A stretch of DNA of 27,553 nucleotides, from NCBI GenBank assembly GCA_964649665.1, contig CAZYPU010000011.1:1-27553 (forward strand). The letters are read 5' to 3'. The position numbers and the translations under genes are program-made. Within the stretch, counting starts at the first letter, position 1. Every line of letters starts with the position of its first letter. The notes under the pieces are model-generated. The model saw nothing but the letters and a program-made list of their open reading frames with translations. It had not been told where the DNA came from and made no database searches. Shown here in pieces: positions 14,635-22,647 of this stretch. Origin of the DNA: CAZYPU01 sp964649665 (GTDB taxonomy: Bacteria; Omnitrophota; Gorgyraeia; JABMRN01; RBG-13-46-9).

Positions 14635-16861
14635 GAATCAATTCTTTCGTTTTTTCTTTCATTTCATCAACCGTGTCTTTCGCGAAAGTCGGAAAAGAAG
14701 GATCTTCCGGATTTCTAAATACGGCGCTATATCTTTTCGCCGGTTTCTTGCGCCTGTTCATGCGTAGATCCAGGGGCGCTAATACCTTAAGCAGGAATTT
14801 GTTGCAAACGTTTAATTTAATGTTTGTGTGCCGGAACCTTTTGCTAATATCGCGGGGGCTCCATATATCAATATGGTGCTGTTTCCGCGCGAGGTAAAAC
14901 GCCGTCTTTTCTATGCGGTCCAGGGCGCCCCTCTCCTTAAATGCCCTCTCATTAAGAACTATCACGACTTTAAGGGGCCTGCCCCATTTTTTGTAATAAA
15001 TAAGTTTGTTTTTTTCGTGGAGCTCGTTCCATCTCGCGCCCTTTAGCACCTCGAAGAAGGTAACGTTTCTGTGGTGATAAACGTAGGTATCAAGCGCCAC
15101 GAGCGCGATGAATCCCGCTTCGATTGCGCGGACCGAATAATCCACATCGTCAAAATAGGCGAGGCCGTAAACCTCGTCCACCTTGCCGATTTTTTCGATA
15201 ACGGCGCGTTTTATCACTACCGAAAACCCGCGGCACCAGTCTGTTTCGATAAAACGCCGCGGCGGGCGCTTCTCAAGCGTGGCATTAAAGCCGTCTATGG
15301 AAGAGCCGGGCGGCCTGCCCTCCCACGAGGGGTTAATCAGCCCGAAATCGGGTTTTAGTTCGAGTATGCGTATCATTTTCCTGAGCCACCCCCGCGTAAC
15401 GACCGTATCGTCGTTCTGAAAGCAAACGTAAGGCGCGCGGGAAAGCTCTATTCCCTTATTAAGCGCTTTAACCCAGCCAACATTCCGGGCATTGTACACA
15501 ATAGTCGTTTCCACATCCCTGTTTCTTTCAAGGTTGTCCAGAAGTTTTCTTGTATCCGGATTTTTACCGTTATTGATCACGATCAGCCTGAAAGGCGAGT
15601 CGGTATTTTCCAGTATGCTCTCGATGCATTTCTTTGTGAATTCGAACTGATCGCAGACGGGTAGAATTATGTCGCACTTGGGCACGGATCCCCGGCCGGT
15701 AGATCCGGCGGAAGCAGGCCTCTCGGCAAGCAGGTTCATGAGTTCGGCGGTCTCCGCAAGTTTGCTAAAGTCCACCTGTAACAGGCGGCATTTATGGATA
15801 TTGCATAATACGCCCAATAAAGGCAAAATCTTCTTTTCGCCGCACATAACCGCATCGTATTTTTTCCTCTTTTTCCTGCCTAAGGACCTTTCCAGAATAC
15901 GCGCTGAAATCTCCAGCGTTTTTATTCCGCTTTTTAAAAAGTTAAATTTTATATTCTGGTGGAGCGGAAAACCCATTTTTCGCTCGGCGGCGCCTATCCT
16001 CGCCGGCGTATGTTTATTTCCGAATACCATGAGATTTACCCAGCACCATTTGCGGGCGAGAAAAAGGCACAAGTTTAAAACGTTTGTTATCTCCGCTCCG
16101 GTTGTGGTTTTTGATAAGGAAAAAATAACCGCTATCCGCAAGTGGCGCGGCCATTTACTGAAATACTCTTTTTCGGCTCCGGATTGTATTTTCTTTCTGT
16201 CGCCCATTTTATCAAATGAAGCGTGCTCCCTGTGATACACATAAGACGAATGGACGCACACGGATCTGTAGCCGGCCAAATGAGCCCTCATTGAGTAATC
16301 CGTATCGTCAAATCCACCCATCCCGAAGGCCTCGTCCAACCGGCCGATCTTTTCGGTAACTTCTCTTTTTATGAGCATCGCGAAGGCCTGGCACTGATTC
16401 ATTTCCATATATTTATTTTTGTTTGAGGACGAGACGGCGCCGGCGTATTCGTTTACCGTCATCTTCCGCCCGGCATGGCCGCTGGAGAGGGGGTTCAATA
16501 GGCCCACATCCGGGTGCTTTTCGGCGAATTCAATAAGTTCCGAAAGCCAGCCGGAAGCCGGAAGCGTGTCGTTGTTCAGTACACAGATATAAGGCGAATT
16601 CGAGATTTTGAGGGCCTGATTCACCGCTTTCACGAAACCAAGGTTTTCTTTGTTTCTGATTAAAGTAACGTCCGCAATTTTTTTGTTTTTAAAGCTTTCA
16701 AGGTAATCCCGCGTTTCGGGGTCACTTGCGTTATCGATCAATATAAGCCGATAAGGGTAAACTGTATTTTCCGCGACATGTTCCATACACTCGCGCGTAA
16801 ACTCCGGCTGATTCCAGATCGGTATTACTATATCGCACTTCATTTTATTATTTTTTTTCAT
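14621..16861 (-). CDS. Tandem double GT2 glycosyltransferase
   Basis: This 746-residue protein contains two complete GT2 units. Unit one (about 8-240) has CDIVIPIWNQPEFT, LNNDTL (95-100) and GGFDDTDYSMRAH (182-194). Unit two (about 395-625) has CDIILPVCDQFEFTKKC, QNDDTV (482-487) and AYFDDVDYSVRA (568-579). Each is followed by a Rossmann-like segment (about 241-375 and 630-720). All metal-site residues are kept, so both halves may be active, adding two sugars as in other bifunctional polysaccharide synthases. The join (about 381-395) is a Gly/Ser/Pro linker encoded by palindromic DNA. An alternative start is Met7 (16843), which would remove the 14-bp overlap with the GT9 gene. Neither start has a strong Shine-Dalgarno. 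Confidence 0.87.
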   Translation of the reverse strand: MKKNNKMKCDIVIPIWNQPEFTRECMEHVAENTVYPYRLILIDNASDPETRDYLESFKNKKIADVTLIRNKENLGFVKAVNQALKISNSPYICVLNNDTLPASGWLSELIEFAEKHPDVGLLNPLSSGHAGRKMTVNEYAGAVSSSNKNKYMEMNQCQAFAMLIKREVTEKIGRLDEAFGMGGFDDTDYSMRAHLAGYRSVCVHSSYVYHREHASFDKMGDRKKIQSGAEKEYFSKWPRHLRIAVIFSLSKTTTGAEITNVLNLCLFLARKWCWVNLMVFGNKHTPARIGAAERKMGFPLHQNIKFNFLKSGIKTLEISARILERSLGRKKRKKYDAVMCGEKKILPLLGVLCNIHKCRLLQVDFSKLAETAELMNLLAERPASAGSTGRGSVPKCDIILPVCDQFEFTKKCIESILENTDSPFRLIVINNGKNPDTRKLLDNLERNRDVETTIVYNARNVGWVKALNKGIELSRAPYVCFQNDDTVVTRGWLRKMIRILELKPDFGLINPSWEGRPPGSSIDGFNATLEKRPPRRFIETDWCRGFSVVIKRAVIEKIGKVDEVYGLAYFDDVDYSVRAIEAGFIALVALDTYVYHHRNVTFFEVLKGARWNELHEKNKLIYYKKWGRPLKVVIVLNERAFKERGALDRIEKTAFYLARKQHHIDIWSPRDISKRFRHTNIKLNVCNKFLLKVLAPLDLRMNRRKKPAKRYSAVFRNPEDPSFPTFAKDTVDEMKEKTKELIHANM
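15685..15707. repeat. Short palindromic sequence encoding the inter-domain linker
   Basis: CGGATC (15685-15690) and GATCCG (15702-15707) are reverse complements around a CCGGCCGG palindrome (15692-15699). This GC-rich hairpin lies exactly in the linker between the two GT2 units of the 746-residue protein and is translated as part of ASAGSTGRGSVP. It may be a remnant of an inserted repeat (inference). Confidence 0.5.
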
Positions 16862-17951
16862 CTGTTTTAAAAAGCGCTTCCTCCGCCAGTTTTAATACCT
16901 TATCGCGATCTATTTTTTTGAGGCAGTCATGCGTCCGGCATGTTTTATGTTTAAAATTCTTATAACACGGCCTGCACCGGACACCTTCAGCCTTTACAAC
17001 TCTATGTCTTTCGGAGGGCGGATACGGCCCGTACACATTGTCATCTACCGGGCCAAAAATGGAAACGGTCTTCAGTCCCTGGCTGACCGCTATATGGAGG
17101 AGACCGCCGTCATTGCATATCAGAAGCGCGCACCTCTTGATAAGCGTTATCGCCTCCGGAAGAGAGAGCCCACCGCAAAGATTGGCCGCTTTTCCGGCAA
17201 GGCCTTTTTCTATCGCCCGGCCCATTTCCTTTTCTTCAGACGATCCAAAAATAAGAAAATACATGGCTTCGCTTTTCATGGATAACTTTTTTGCCAGATA
17301 ACCGAAATTCGCCGGATCCCATCTTCTGTATGCGGCGTATTCACCCCAGCTTTTCCCGCCGCCCGGCGCCAGAGCCACCAGCGTTTTACCGCTTAAGGCG
17401 CCCCGGGCAAGGAAGGAATCTGCCCACTGTTCAAGTTCCGGCGAGGGTGAAACCCGCAAGGCCTTGTCGGCAATTTGCTTTATGCCTATCAATTTCAGAA
17501 TATCCAGATAATGCTCGACCACATGTTTATCGTTAAAGCCGTCTATATTCAATTTGTCCGTCAGAAACCTCCCGCGATTCCTGTAATTGAACCCGATCCT
17601 TTTTTTTATGCCGAGAAGTAAAAGAAGCAAAGAAATCTGGTGCCCGAGCGACAGGTCTATCGCCAAATCGTATTTTCCGCGTTGTATGACTTTCATGAAT
17701 TTGATCAATTTTGCCGTAAAACCAAGCTTCGATTTTTTAAACATCTCCCGGAAGTCGTCCTTCTCGAATATTATGATGTCGTGCATGTCGGGGTTGTGCC
17801 GCAATATGTGCCGGCCCCTCTCGTTGCACATCGCGTCTATCAAGGCACCGGGCGAATGCGCCTTTAATGCCCTTATCATCGGCGTGGAAAAAAGGACGTC
17901 GCCGATACCAAAGGTATTTATAACGAGGATTTTTTTATATTTCTCGGGCAT
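16848..17951 (-). CDS. GT9 heptosyltransferase-like glycosyltransferase
   Basis: This 367-residue GT-B enzyme belongs to the ADP-heptose:LPS heptosyltransferase family. The N-terminal block is VINTFGIGDVLFSTPMIRALK with the usual Asp18. The inter-domain APGGGKSWGEYAAYRRW lies at about 195-211, followed by the donor-binding CNDGGLLHIAVSQG (279-292) and a C-terminal cysteine set Cys326/Cys329/Cys338/Cys343 (CRPC, CRTHDC) seen in many family members. It should transfer heptose or a related sugar in the cytoplasm to a core or lipid acceptor. It overlaps the O-antigen ligase gene by 17 bp and the double GT2 gene by 14 bp. It points to an LPS-like product, though GT9 enzymes also serve other glycans. 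Confidence 0.9.
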   Translation of the reverse strand: MPEKYKKILVINTFGIGDVLFSTPMIRALKAHSPGALIDAMCNERGRHILRHNPDMHDIIIFEKDDFREMFKKSKLGFTAKLIKFMKVIQRGKYDLAIDLSLGHQISLLLLLLGIKKRIGFNYRNRGRFLTDKLNIDGFNDKHVVEHYLDILKLIGIKQIADKALRVSPSPELEQWADSFLARGALSGKTLVALAPGGGKSWGEYAAYRRWDPANFGYLAKKLSMKSEAMYFLIFGSSEEKEMGRAIEKGLAGKAANLCGGLSLPEAITLIKRCALLICNDGGLLHIAVSQGLKTVSIFGPVDDNVYGPYPPSERHRVVKAEGVRCRPCYKNFKHKTCRTHDCLKKIDRDKVLKLAEEALFKTDEKK

Positions 17952-19155
17952 ATATAAAAGGTAGACTCATCAGGACTCCGACATTAAGCCAAAATAACGC
18001 AACAAGCGGCAGGGAATGTAAATTCGTATCAAAAAAACTATGGATGAGAAAAGCCAAAAGCCCCCCTCCCAAACCTATGGCAAGCGAGCGGTAAAATCTA
18101 TTATCGCAGGACCTTATAAATCGAAACGTACGGTAAAACACCTGCAGTAGGATCGCCAGAAATGCCCCGAGCCCGATAACGCCTATGTCTGCGGCCATCT
18201 GCAGAAAACCGTTATGGGCATAACTTCCCAATTGGCCCCTGGCATAATCAGTGCGAGATTCCTTAAATTTCCCGAAAAACGTATTGAGGCCGTTTCCTAT
18301 GATGGGGTGTTCCATGTAAATCTTCCAGCCGGTCCCCCACATTTCGCTTCTATCTTCGAAACTGCTCGTATCAAGAATATTTCGCATCTTTTCCTTTGGC
18401 AAAAAAGGTAACACTGCGAGAACCAACAAACCGATTATCAGCAGAAGCCTTAATCTCCTTAAACTAAGAATAAGGGAAAGGGATACCGCAAAACCAAGCC
18501 AGGCACCCCTTGTATTCGCCAGATAAAAAATATACAAAAGCGCCGAAGAAAAAAGGCCCAGGCCCGCCTTTGCGTAAATATTCGCCGCTCCGAATATTGC
18601 CAGAACCAAAGCGGGTATTAGAATTACTAAAATCCACGCGGAAAGGTCGTTCGGAAACGGAAAAGGGCCCGTAGGGAATCCGCGGTAAGGGTGGTAAGGC
18701 GCCCTATATTTAAAAGATGGGTACTCACGAAGTAGATCTACGTGAGTATAGAAATACTGTATACAGGCATCCAGCGTTATCACTATTCCGGAAAGAAGCA
18801 CTATTTTAAGAAGGTTTTTTAGTTTTACCCCGGAATTGATTTCTTCTATTACGATAAAATAAAGGATTATCCACTTAAGGCATTTTGTAATAAGGGCGCA
18901 TGAAACAAAAAATTTGTCATCTGCGTTTATTAAAGAAATAACCGAGGCTATAAAAAACACAAAAAGCGAAATGTTAAGCGGGGTTTTTTTGAGCCGAAAA
19001 TCCTTAAGCAAAACTTTCTTCGCGATCCAGGCGAATAAAGCGATTGTTATCGTAATCTCTATTATCGTCTTCGAAAACGGCAGGCAGAAGATCATCAGGT
19101 ATAGAGACCACTCTATGATTTTGCTTAGGATCGCTACGACTTTATTCCTGTTCAT
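17935..19155 (-). CDS. O-antigen ligase/polymerase family membrane protein (WaaL-like)
   Basis: This 406-residue protein has about eleven membrane segments. A large extracytoplasmic loop (about 255-320) contains DRSEMWGTGWKIYMEHPIIG and the signature YAHNGFLQ with His314, matching the Wzy_C/WaaL family. Arg216 in NTRGAWLGF is the second conserved residue. It should join lipid-linked glycan to lipid A-core or another acceptor, or act as a polymerase; sequence alone does not separate WaaL from Wzy. A GGCGGG lies just before the ATG, inside the end of the WecA-like gene (14-bp overlap). Linkage to the priming enzyme and a heptosyltransferase favours ligase. Confidence 0.88.
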   Translation of the reverse strand: MNRNKVVAILSKIIEWSLYLMIFCLPFSKTIIEITITIALFAWIAKKVLLKDFRLKKTPLNISLFVFFIASVISLINADDKFFVSCALITKCLKWIILYFIVIEEINSGVKLKNLLKIVLLSGIVITLDACIQYFYTHVDLLREYPSFKYRAPYHPYRGFPTGPFPFPNDLSAWILVILIPALVLAIFGAANIYAKAGLGLFSSALLYIFYLANTRGAWLGFAVSLSLILSLRRLRLLLIIGLLVLAVLPFLPKEKMRNILDTSSFEDRSEMWGTGWKIYMEHPIIGNGLNTFFGKFKESRTDYARGQLGSYAHNGFLQMAADIGVIGLGAFLAILLQVFYRTFRFIRSCDNRFYRSLAIGLGGGLLAFLIHSFFDTNLHSLPLVALFWLNVGVLMSLPFIYAREI

Positions 19156-20176
19156 ATTTTTCCCGCCGCACCTTGGCGCTTTTCAGCCTTACGGACGCAA
19201 AATAAACGCCCAAACCCGCCATCATGCAGGCTACGATAACAAGAGTTGAGGCGGCTATTTTAAGCGGCGCCCTTGACACAACAAGGGCGCTAAGTCCCAG
19301 TAAAATGCAGATTCCGTATATTACCAAAACAGCCCTCTTCTTCTTATAACCCAGCGATGCCAAAATATGTGATGAATGATCCTTTCCTCCGAGAAAAACA
19401 GGCCTTCTTTCTATAAGCCTTAGTATGGTTACGAGCGTTGTGTCGAAAATCGGGTATCCCAGGACAAGGATCGGCAAAGAAAAGGAAAGGCTTATCTTAT
19501 CCGTTTCCCAGCTTCCTAAAATAGCGATACATGCTATCGCAAATCCCAAAAACATGCTGCCGGAGTCCCCCATGAATATCTTTGCCTTCGGAAAATTGTG
19601 TTTTAAAAAACCAAAGCAGGCTCCCGCCAAAGCGAATGAAAGAACGGCGATATAAATCTGGGAATTCATCAGTGCCATTACTGCGAAAAAAATGGCGGCA
19701 ATGCCGGCGATACCGGCCGAGAGCCCGTTTAAGTTATCCAAAAGATTAAAGGCATTCGTAATGCCGACTATCCAGAAACAGGTAAAAAACATGCTTAGAT
19801 AATAATCTTCAAATGTGGCAACCCTTATGCCTGTCTTGTAGGCTATAAGCGCTACAAGTATCTGGCCGGAGAGTTTCATCTGCGGCATCATGCCGAGTTT
19901 GTCATCTACGATGCCGAGTGTCAGAAGAATCATGCCCCCTAACAGGATACCGAACATGTAGTTATTGATGTCGGTCGTAAAAAGGACCGCCGTGAAAAAC
20001 GCCATAAACATGGCAAGGCCGCCCAAAAGCGGAGTGGGATGCGCGTGGGATTTTTTATGATTGGGGTGGTCCACTAGTTTTATTTTGAAGGCGATCTGCC
20101 GGGCAAGCGGCGTAAAACCGTAAGAGACAATGATCGCTACAAAAAATGCCCCGAATATGTCTTGTGTTGTTACCAT
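19142..20176 (-). CDS. wecA: Undecaprenyl-phosphate sugar-1-phosphate transferase (WecA/TagO family)
   Basis: This 344-residue, roughly eleven-helix protein belongs to the MraY/WecA family. It carries the cytoplasmic motifs in order: DHPNHKKSHAHPTPLLGG (36-53), GIVDDKLGM with Asp91-Asp92, NAFNLLDNLNGLSAG (141-154), MGDSGSMFLGF (202-212) and the HSSHILASLG loop (268-276). It transfers HexNAc-1-phosphate (probably GlcNAc) from UDP-sugar to undecaprenyl phosphate, the first committed step for the glycan made here. One oddity: the usual DGLDG or DNMDG element is DNLNG, with Asn150 in place of the second Asp. It begins 9 bp after the dehydratase gene and overlaps the ligase gene by 14 bp. Confidence 0.92.
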   Translation of the reverse strand: MVTTQDIFGAFFVAIIVSYGFTPLARQIAFKIKLVDHPNHKKSHAHPTPLLGGLAMFMAFFTAVLFTTDINNYMFGILLGGMILLTLGIVDDKLGMMPQMKLSGQILVALIAYKTGIRVATFEDYYLSMFFTCFWIVGITNAFNLLDNLNGLSAGIAGIAAIFFAVMALMNSQIYIAVLSFALAGACFGFLKHNFPKAKIFMGDSGSMFLGFAIACIAILGSWETDKISLSFSLPILVLGYPIFDTTLVTILRLIERRPVFLGGKDHSSHILASLGYKKKRAVLVIYGICILLGLSALVVSRAPLKIAASTLVIVACMMAGLGVYFASVRLKSAKVRREKYEQE

Positions 20177-20185
20177 CTTTTCATG

Positions 20186-21154
20186 TTACTTTGTAAAAGA
20201 TTCTATGGTCCTTTTTAATAACTCGTCTATTCCTACTTTAGGAGAAAAATCTATAACCGATCGTATTTTTGATATGTCCGGCCTCCTGTGGCGCATGTCT
20301 TCAAAACCGATTTTATATACTTCTTCATAGGGAACAAATTTGATTTTGGACCTTGAGGCGGTAAGTTTCTTCACTTTTTCAGCGAGTTCCAGTATGGAAA
20401 TACTTCCGGGATTTCCTATGTTGAAGATTTCTCCCGTTGCTTTATTCCCGTCAACCAGGCCAAGAACGGCGCTTACCGCATCCTTGACGTATAAAAAGCA
20501 CCTCGTCTGTTTTCCATCGCCGAATACCGTGATCGGCTTGTTTGATAAGGCCTGTTTTATAAACCGCGGCACAACCATGCCGTAACGGGCCGACTGTCGC
20601 GGCCCGCAAGTATTAAAAAACCTGCCTATTACCACGGGAAGATTCTTTTCCCTGCAATACGCAAGCGCTAAAAACTCATCCAGCGCCTTTGTGCAGGAAT
20701 AGCTCCATCTCCACTTGGTCGTGGAACCCAGCAGCCTGTCGTCTGTTTCCGTAAAGGTAGATTTTCCGCCCCTGTCTTTGCCGTAAATTTCGGATGTCGA
20801 GGCAATAAATACCTTTTTCTTTCCGAACGAATTTGCCAGGCGCAATACCGTCTCTGTGCCGTGAATATTTGTCTTTATCGATTCCAGCGGATTATCAATG
20901 ATGTATTTAACCCCGACCGCGGCCGCCAAATGGAATATAATGTCAACTTTTTTAACAAGCTGTTTTACCAATTTTTCGTCCGTTACGGAACCCTTGTAAA
21001 AATGAAACGATTTTAACTTCTTAAGATGCGCGATATTTTTCATGCTGCCCGTAGACAGGTTATCTACGGCATAAACCTCGATTTTCCTCTCCAGCAGGCT
21101 TTCGCAAAGATGGCTTCCTATAAAACCCGCCCCGCCTGTAACTAATGCATGCAT
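20186..21154 (-). CDS. NAD-dependent sugar epimerase/dehydratase (UXS/WbpP-like)
   Basis: This 322-residue extended SDR has GGAGFIGSHLCESL (7-20), STSEIYG (119-125) with the catalytic Ser/Thr region, Tyr152-x3-Lys156 (YSCTK), and RFFNTCGPRQSARYGMVVPR followed by DGKQTRCFLYVKDAV. This block order resembles UDP-glucuronate decarboxylase and UDP-GlcNAc 4-epimerase (WbpP) type enzymes; I cannot decide between them. No UDP-glucose dehydrogenase gene is in the window to support the decarboxylase option. The ATG has GGGAG five bases upstream, next to a palindromic repeat. The gene begins one base after the GT4 stop codon and lies directly upstream of the WecA-like gene. Confidence 0.87.
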   Translation of the reverse strand: MHALVTGGAGFIGSHLCESLLERKIEVYAVDNLSTGSMKNIAHLKKLKSFHFYKGSVTDEKLVKQLVKKVDIIFHLAAAVGVKYIIDNPLESIKTNIHGTETVLRLANSFGKKKVFIASTSEIYGKDRGGKSTFTETDDRLLGSTTKWRWSYSCTKALDEFLALAYCREKNLPVVIGRFFNTCGPRQSARYGMVVPRFIKQALSNKPITVFGDGKQTRCFLYVKDAVSAVLGLVDGNKATGEIFNIGNPGSISILELAEKVKKLTASRSKIKFVPYEEVYKIGFEDMRHRRPDISKIRSVIDFSPKVGIDELLKRTIESFTK

Positions 21155-21155
21155 A

Positions 21156-22361
21156 TCATCTCCCTGCCTGCCGGCAGGCAGGCTTTGATTTTTTTGACAA
21201 CAGCTCTTTGTAAAGCGCTTCCAGTTCGGACACCAGCCGCTTTTTTGAATAGATATCTTTCACGAGGTCCCTGCCGAGGGCGCCTAGTCTTCGGCGCCTT
21301 TCGGGCGAGAAAGCGAGTTTAAGTATTTCCCCGGCCATGGCCTTATGGTCGCCGCTTTTTACAAGAATACCCACATCCCCGATTGTGTCCTTTACGCCCC
21401 CCACATCCGTAGACACCACCGGCTTCGAAGAAGCCATTGCCTCTATTAACGAAACAGGGGTGCCTTCATTGAGCGATGTAAGCGTAACTATATCCAGATC
21501 CGCATAGGCCCCGCTCATATTTTTAAACCAACCCATAAAAAATATTTTTCTCTCCAACCCTTTAAATTTGATATATTCCAAAAGTTGTTCTTTGAGTTCA
21601 CCGCCCCCGATTATCACAAATTTTATTTTATCCCTCAGCTGCTTATCGCAATGCTTGCCTATATCGCCAACCACATCTATAAACATCCTGTGGTTCTTTA
21701 TGCGGGTGAGGCGGCCTACTATGCCGACTAAGATATCGTCTCTTTCCAAATTAAATCTCCCCCGAATAAGGCCTCTTTCAGTGCCTTCTGAATTCAGAAA
21801 CTTCTCCAGGTCAAATCCCAACCTGACAAGACGACATTTTTTCATATTCGTTATTTTGTATTTTTTAACAATTTCCGCTTCCTGGACGGGGCTTATGGCG
21901 ATGACGGCATCTGTAAACTTGGCCAGGGCTTTCTCTATGAGTATGAAAAACCGCGTTGCCATCCTGCTAAAATACCCATAAAAAATGTTGCCGTGAAAAG
22001 TATGGACCTTCACGGGAACATTGGTTAAAATAGCGGCGACGCGGCCCAGGGTACCGGCTTTCGCGGTATGGGTGTGCACGATATCGGGCTTGTATTCACG
22101 CATAATCTTAAAAATACGGTAAAAAGCGGCCAGGTCCAGGAGCGGGTTTATTTCCCTCCCGAGCTGCGGCACGTACACAGAATTTATGCCGCAATACTTC
22201 GCGATATAGCCCATATCACCTTCGCCTTTCGAAATCGACCCGCATACAAGCATTGATTCAAATTCATTATTGTTAAATTCTTCCGTTAGAAGAGCAGTAT
22301 GTACGGCCGGCCCGCCTATATTTAATCTCGTGATAATTCTAAGTATTTTTATTTTTTTCAT
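21156..22361 (-). CDS. GT4 family glycosyltransferase with repeat-derived C-terminus
   Basis: This 401-residue GT-B enzyme has an N-terminal acceptor domain with LNIGGPAVHT and DIVHTHTAKAGTLGR. The C-terminal donor domain contains VGIVGRLTRIKNH, IIGGGELKEQL and the family motif SLNEGTPVSLIEAMA with Glu299-x7-Glu307. It adds a sugar with retention to the lipid-linked chain in the cytoplasm, early in assembly as its neighbours suggest. The natural domain seems to end near KELLSKK. The final residues PACRQAGR are encoded by a 20-bp palindrome, so the C-terminus has probably been extended by repeat insertion. The start overlaps the small membrane-protein gene by 23 bp. Confidence 0.9.
   Translation of the reverse strand: MKKIKILRIITRLNIGGPAVHTALLTEEFNNNEFESMLVCGSISKGEGDMGYIAKYCGINSVYVPQLGREINPLLDLAAFYRIFKIMREYKPDIVHTHTAKAGTLGRVAAILTNVPVKVHTFHGNIFYGYFSRMATRFFILIEKALAKFTDAVIAISPVQEAEIVKKYKITNMKKCRLVRLGFDLEKFLNSEGTERGLIRGRFNLERDDILVGIVGRLTRIKNHRMFIDVVGDIGKHCDKQLRDKIKFVIIGGGELKEQLLEYIKFKGLERKIFFMGWFKNMSGAYADLDIVTLTSLNEGTPVSLIEAMASSKPVVSTDVGGVKDTIGDVGILVKSGDHKAMAGEILKLAFSPERRRRLGALGRDLVKDIYSKKRLVSELEALYKELLSKKSKPACRQAGR
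21163..21182. repeat. 20-bp perfect palindrome at gene junction
   Basis: The 20 bases CCTGCCTG-CCGG-CAGGCAGG are a perfect palindrome placed at the very 3' end of the GT4 gene. It is translated as part of PACRQAG and abuts the GGGAG ribosome site of the next gene. The same palindrome is common in genomes of uncultured bacterial phyla, where it gives identical C-terminal peptides. Confidence 0.85.
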
Positions 22362-22647
22362 TTCCGAGGACCCTCTCGTGGAAAATCCACGGTAAAAAAC
22401 ATACCACGATGAGGCACCTGTAAAATATCCATTCCAGTTTCACCGTTAGCCGCATAATACGGATTAGAAAGAGATTGGTCAATATTGCCGAAATGACGGT
22501 AATACCTATCACCCGCGTATTTCGAAATAAAACAGAATATTTTTTTGTTCTGCCTACCGTCTCGGTGGTCAAATTAACGGCCGAAGAAAACATTTTCTTT
22601 ATTGTCCCATAAAAAATACTATTTTCTAGAACCGATTTTGTTTTCAT
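22339..22647 (-). CDS. Small membrane protein, possibly a fragment of a larger family
   Basis: This 102-residue protein has a basic N-terminal part (MKTKSVLENSIFYGTIKKMF) and two hydrophobic segments near residues 46-64 and 72-88. No family is recognised with confidence. The N-terminal pattern resembles the start of large O-antigen polymerase-like membrane proteins I associate with similar loci, so it may be a truncated relic of one. This is weak inference. It starts in an ATGA overlap with the DUF4330 gene and overlaps the GT4 start by 23 bp. The kept coupling on both sides suggests it is expressed. Confidence 0.6.
   Translation of the reverse strand: MKTKSVLENSIFYGTIKKMFSSAVNLTTETVGRTKKYSVLFRNTRVIGITVISAILTNLFLIRIMRLTVKLEWIFYRCLIVVCFLPWIFHERVLGNEKNKNT

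Noticed and set aside
15669..16235. 188-codon plus-strand ORF
   Set aside because: It is antisense to the tandem GT2 gene, which keeps both GT2 motif sets; its composition looks like a shadow frame.
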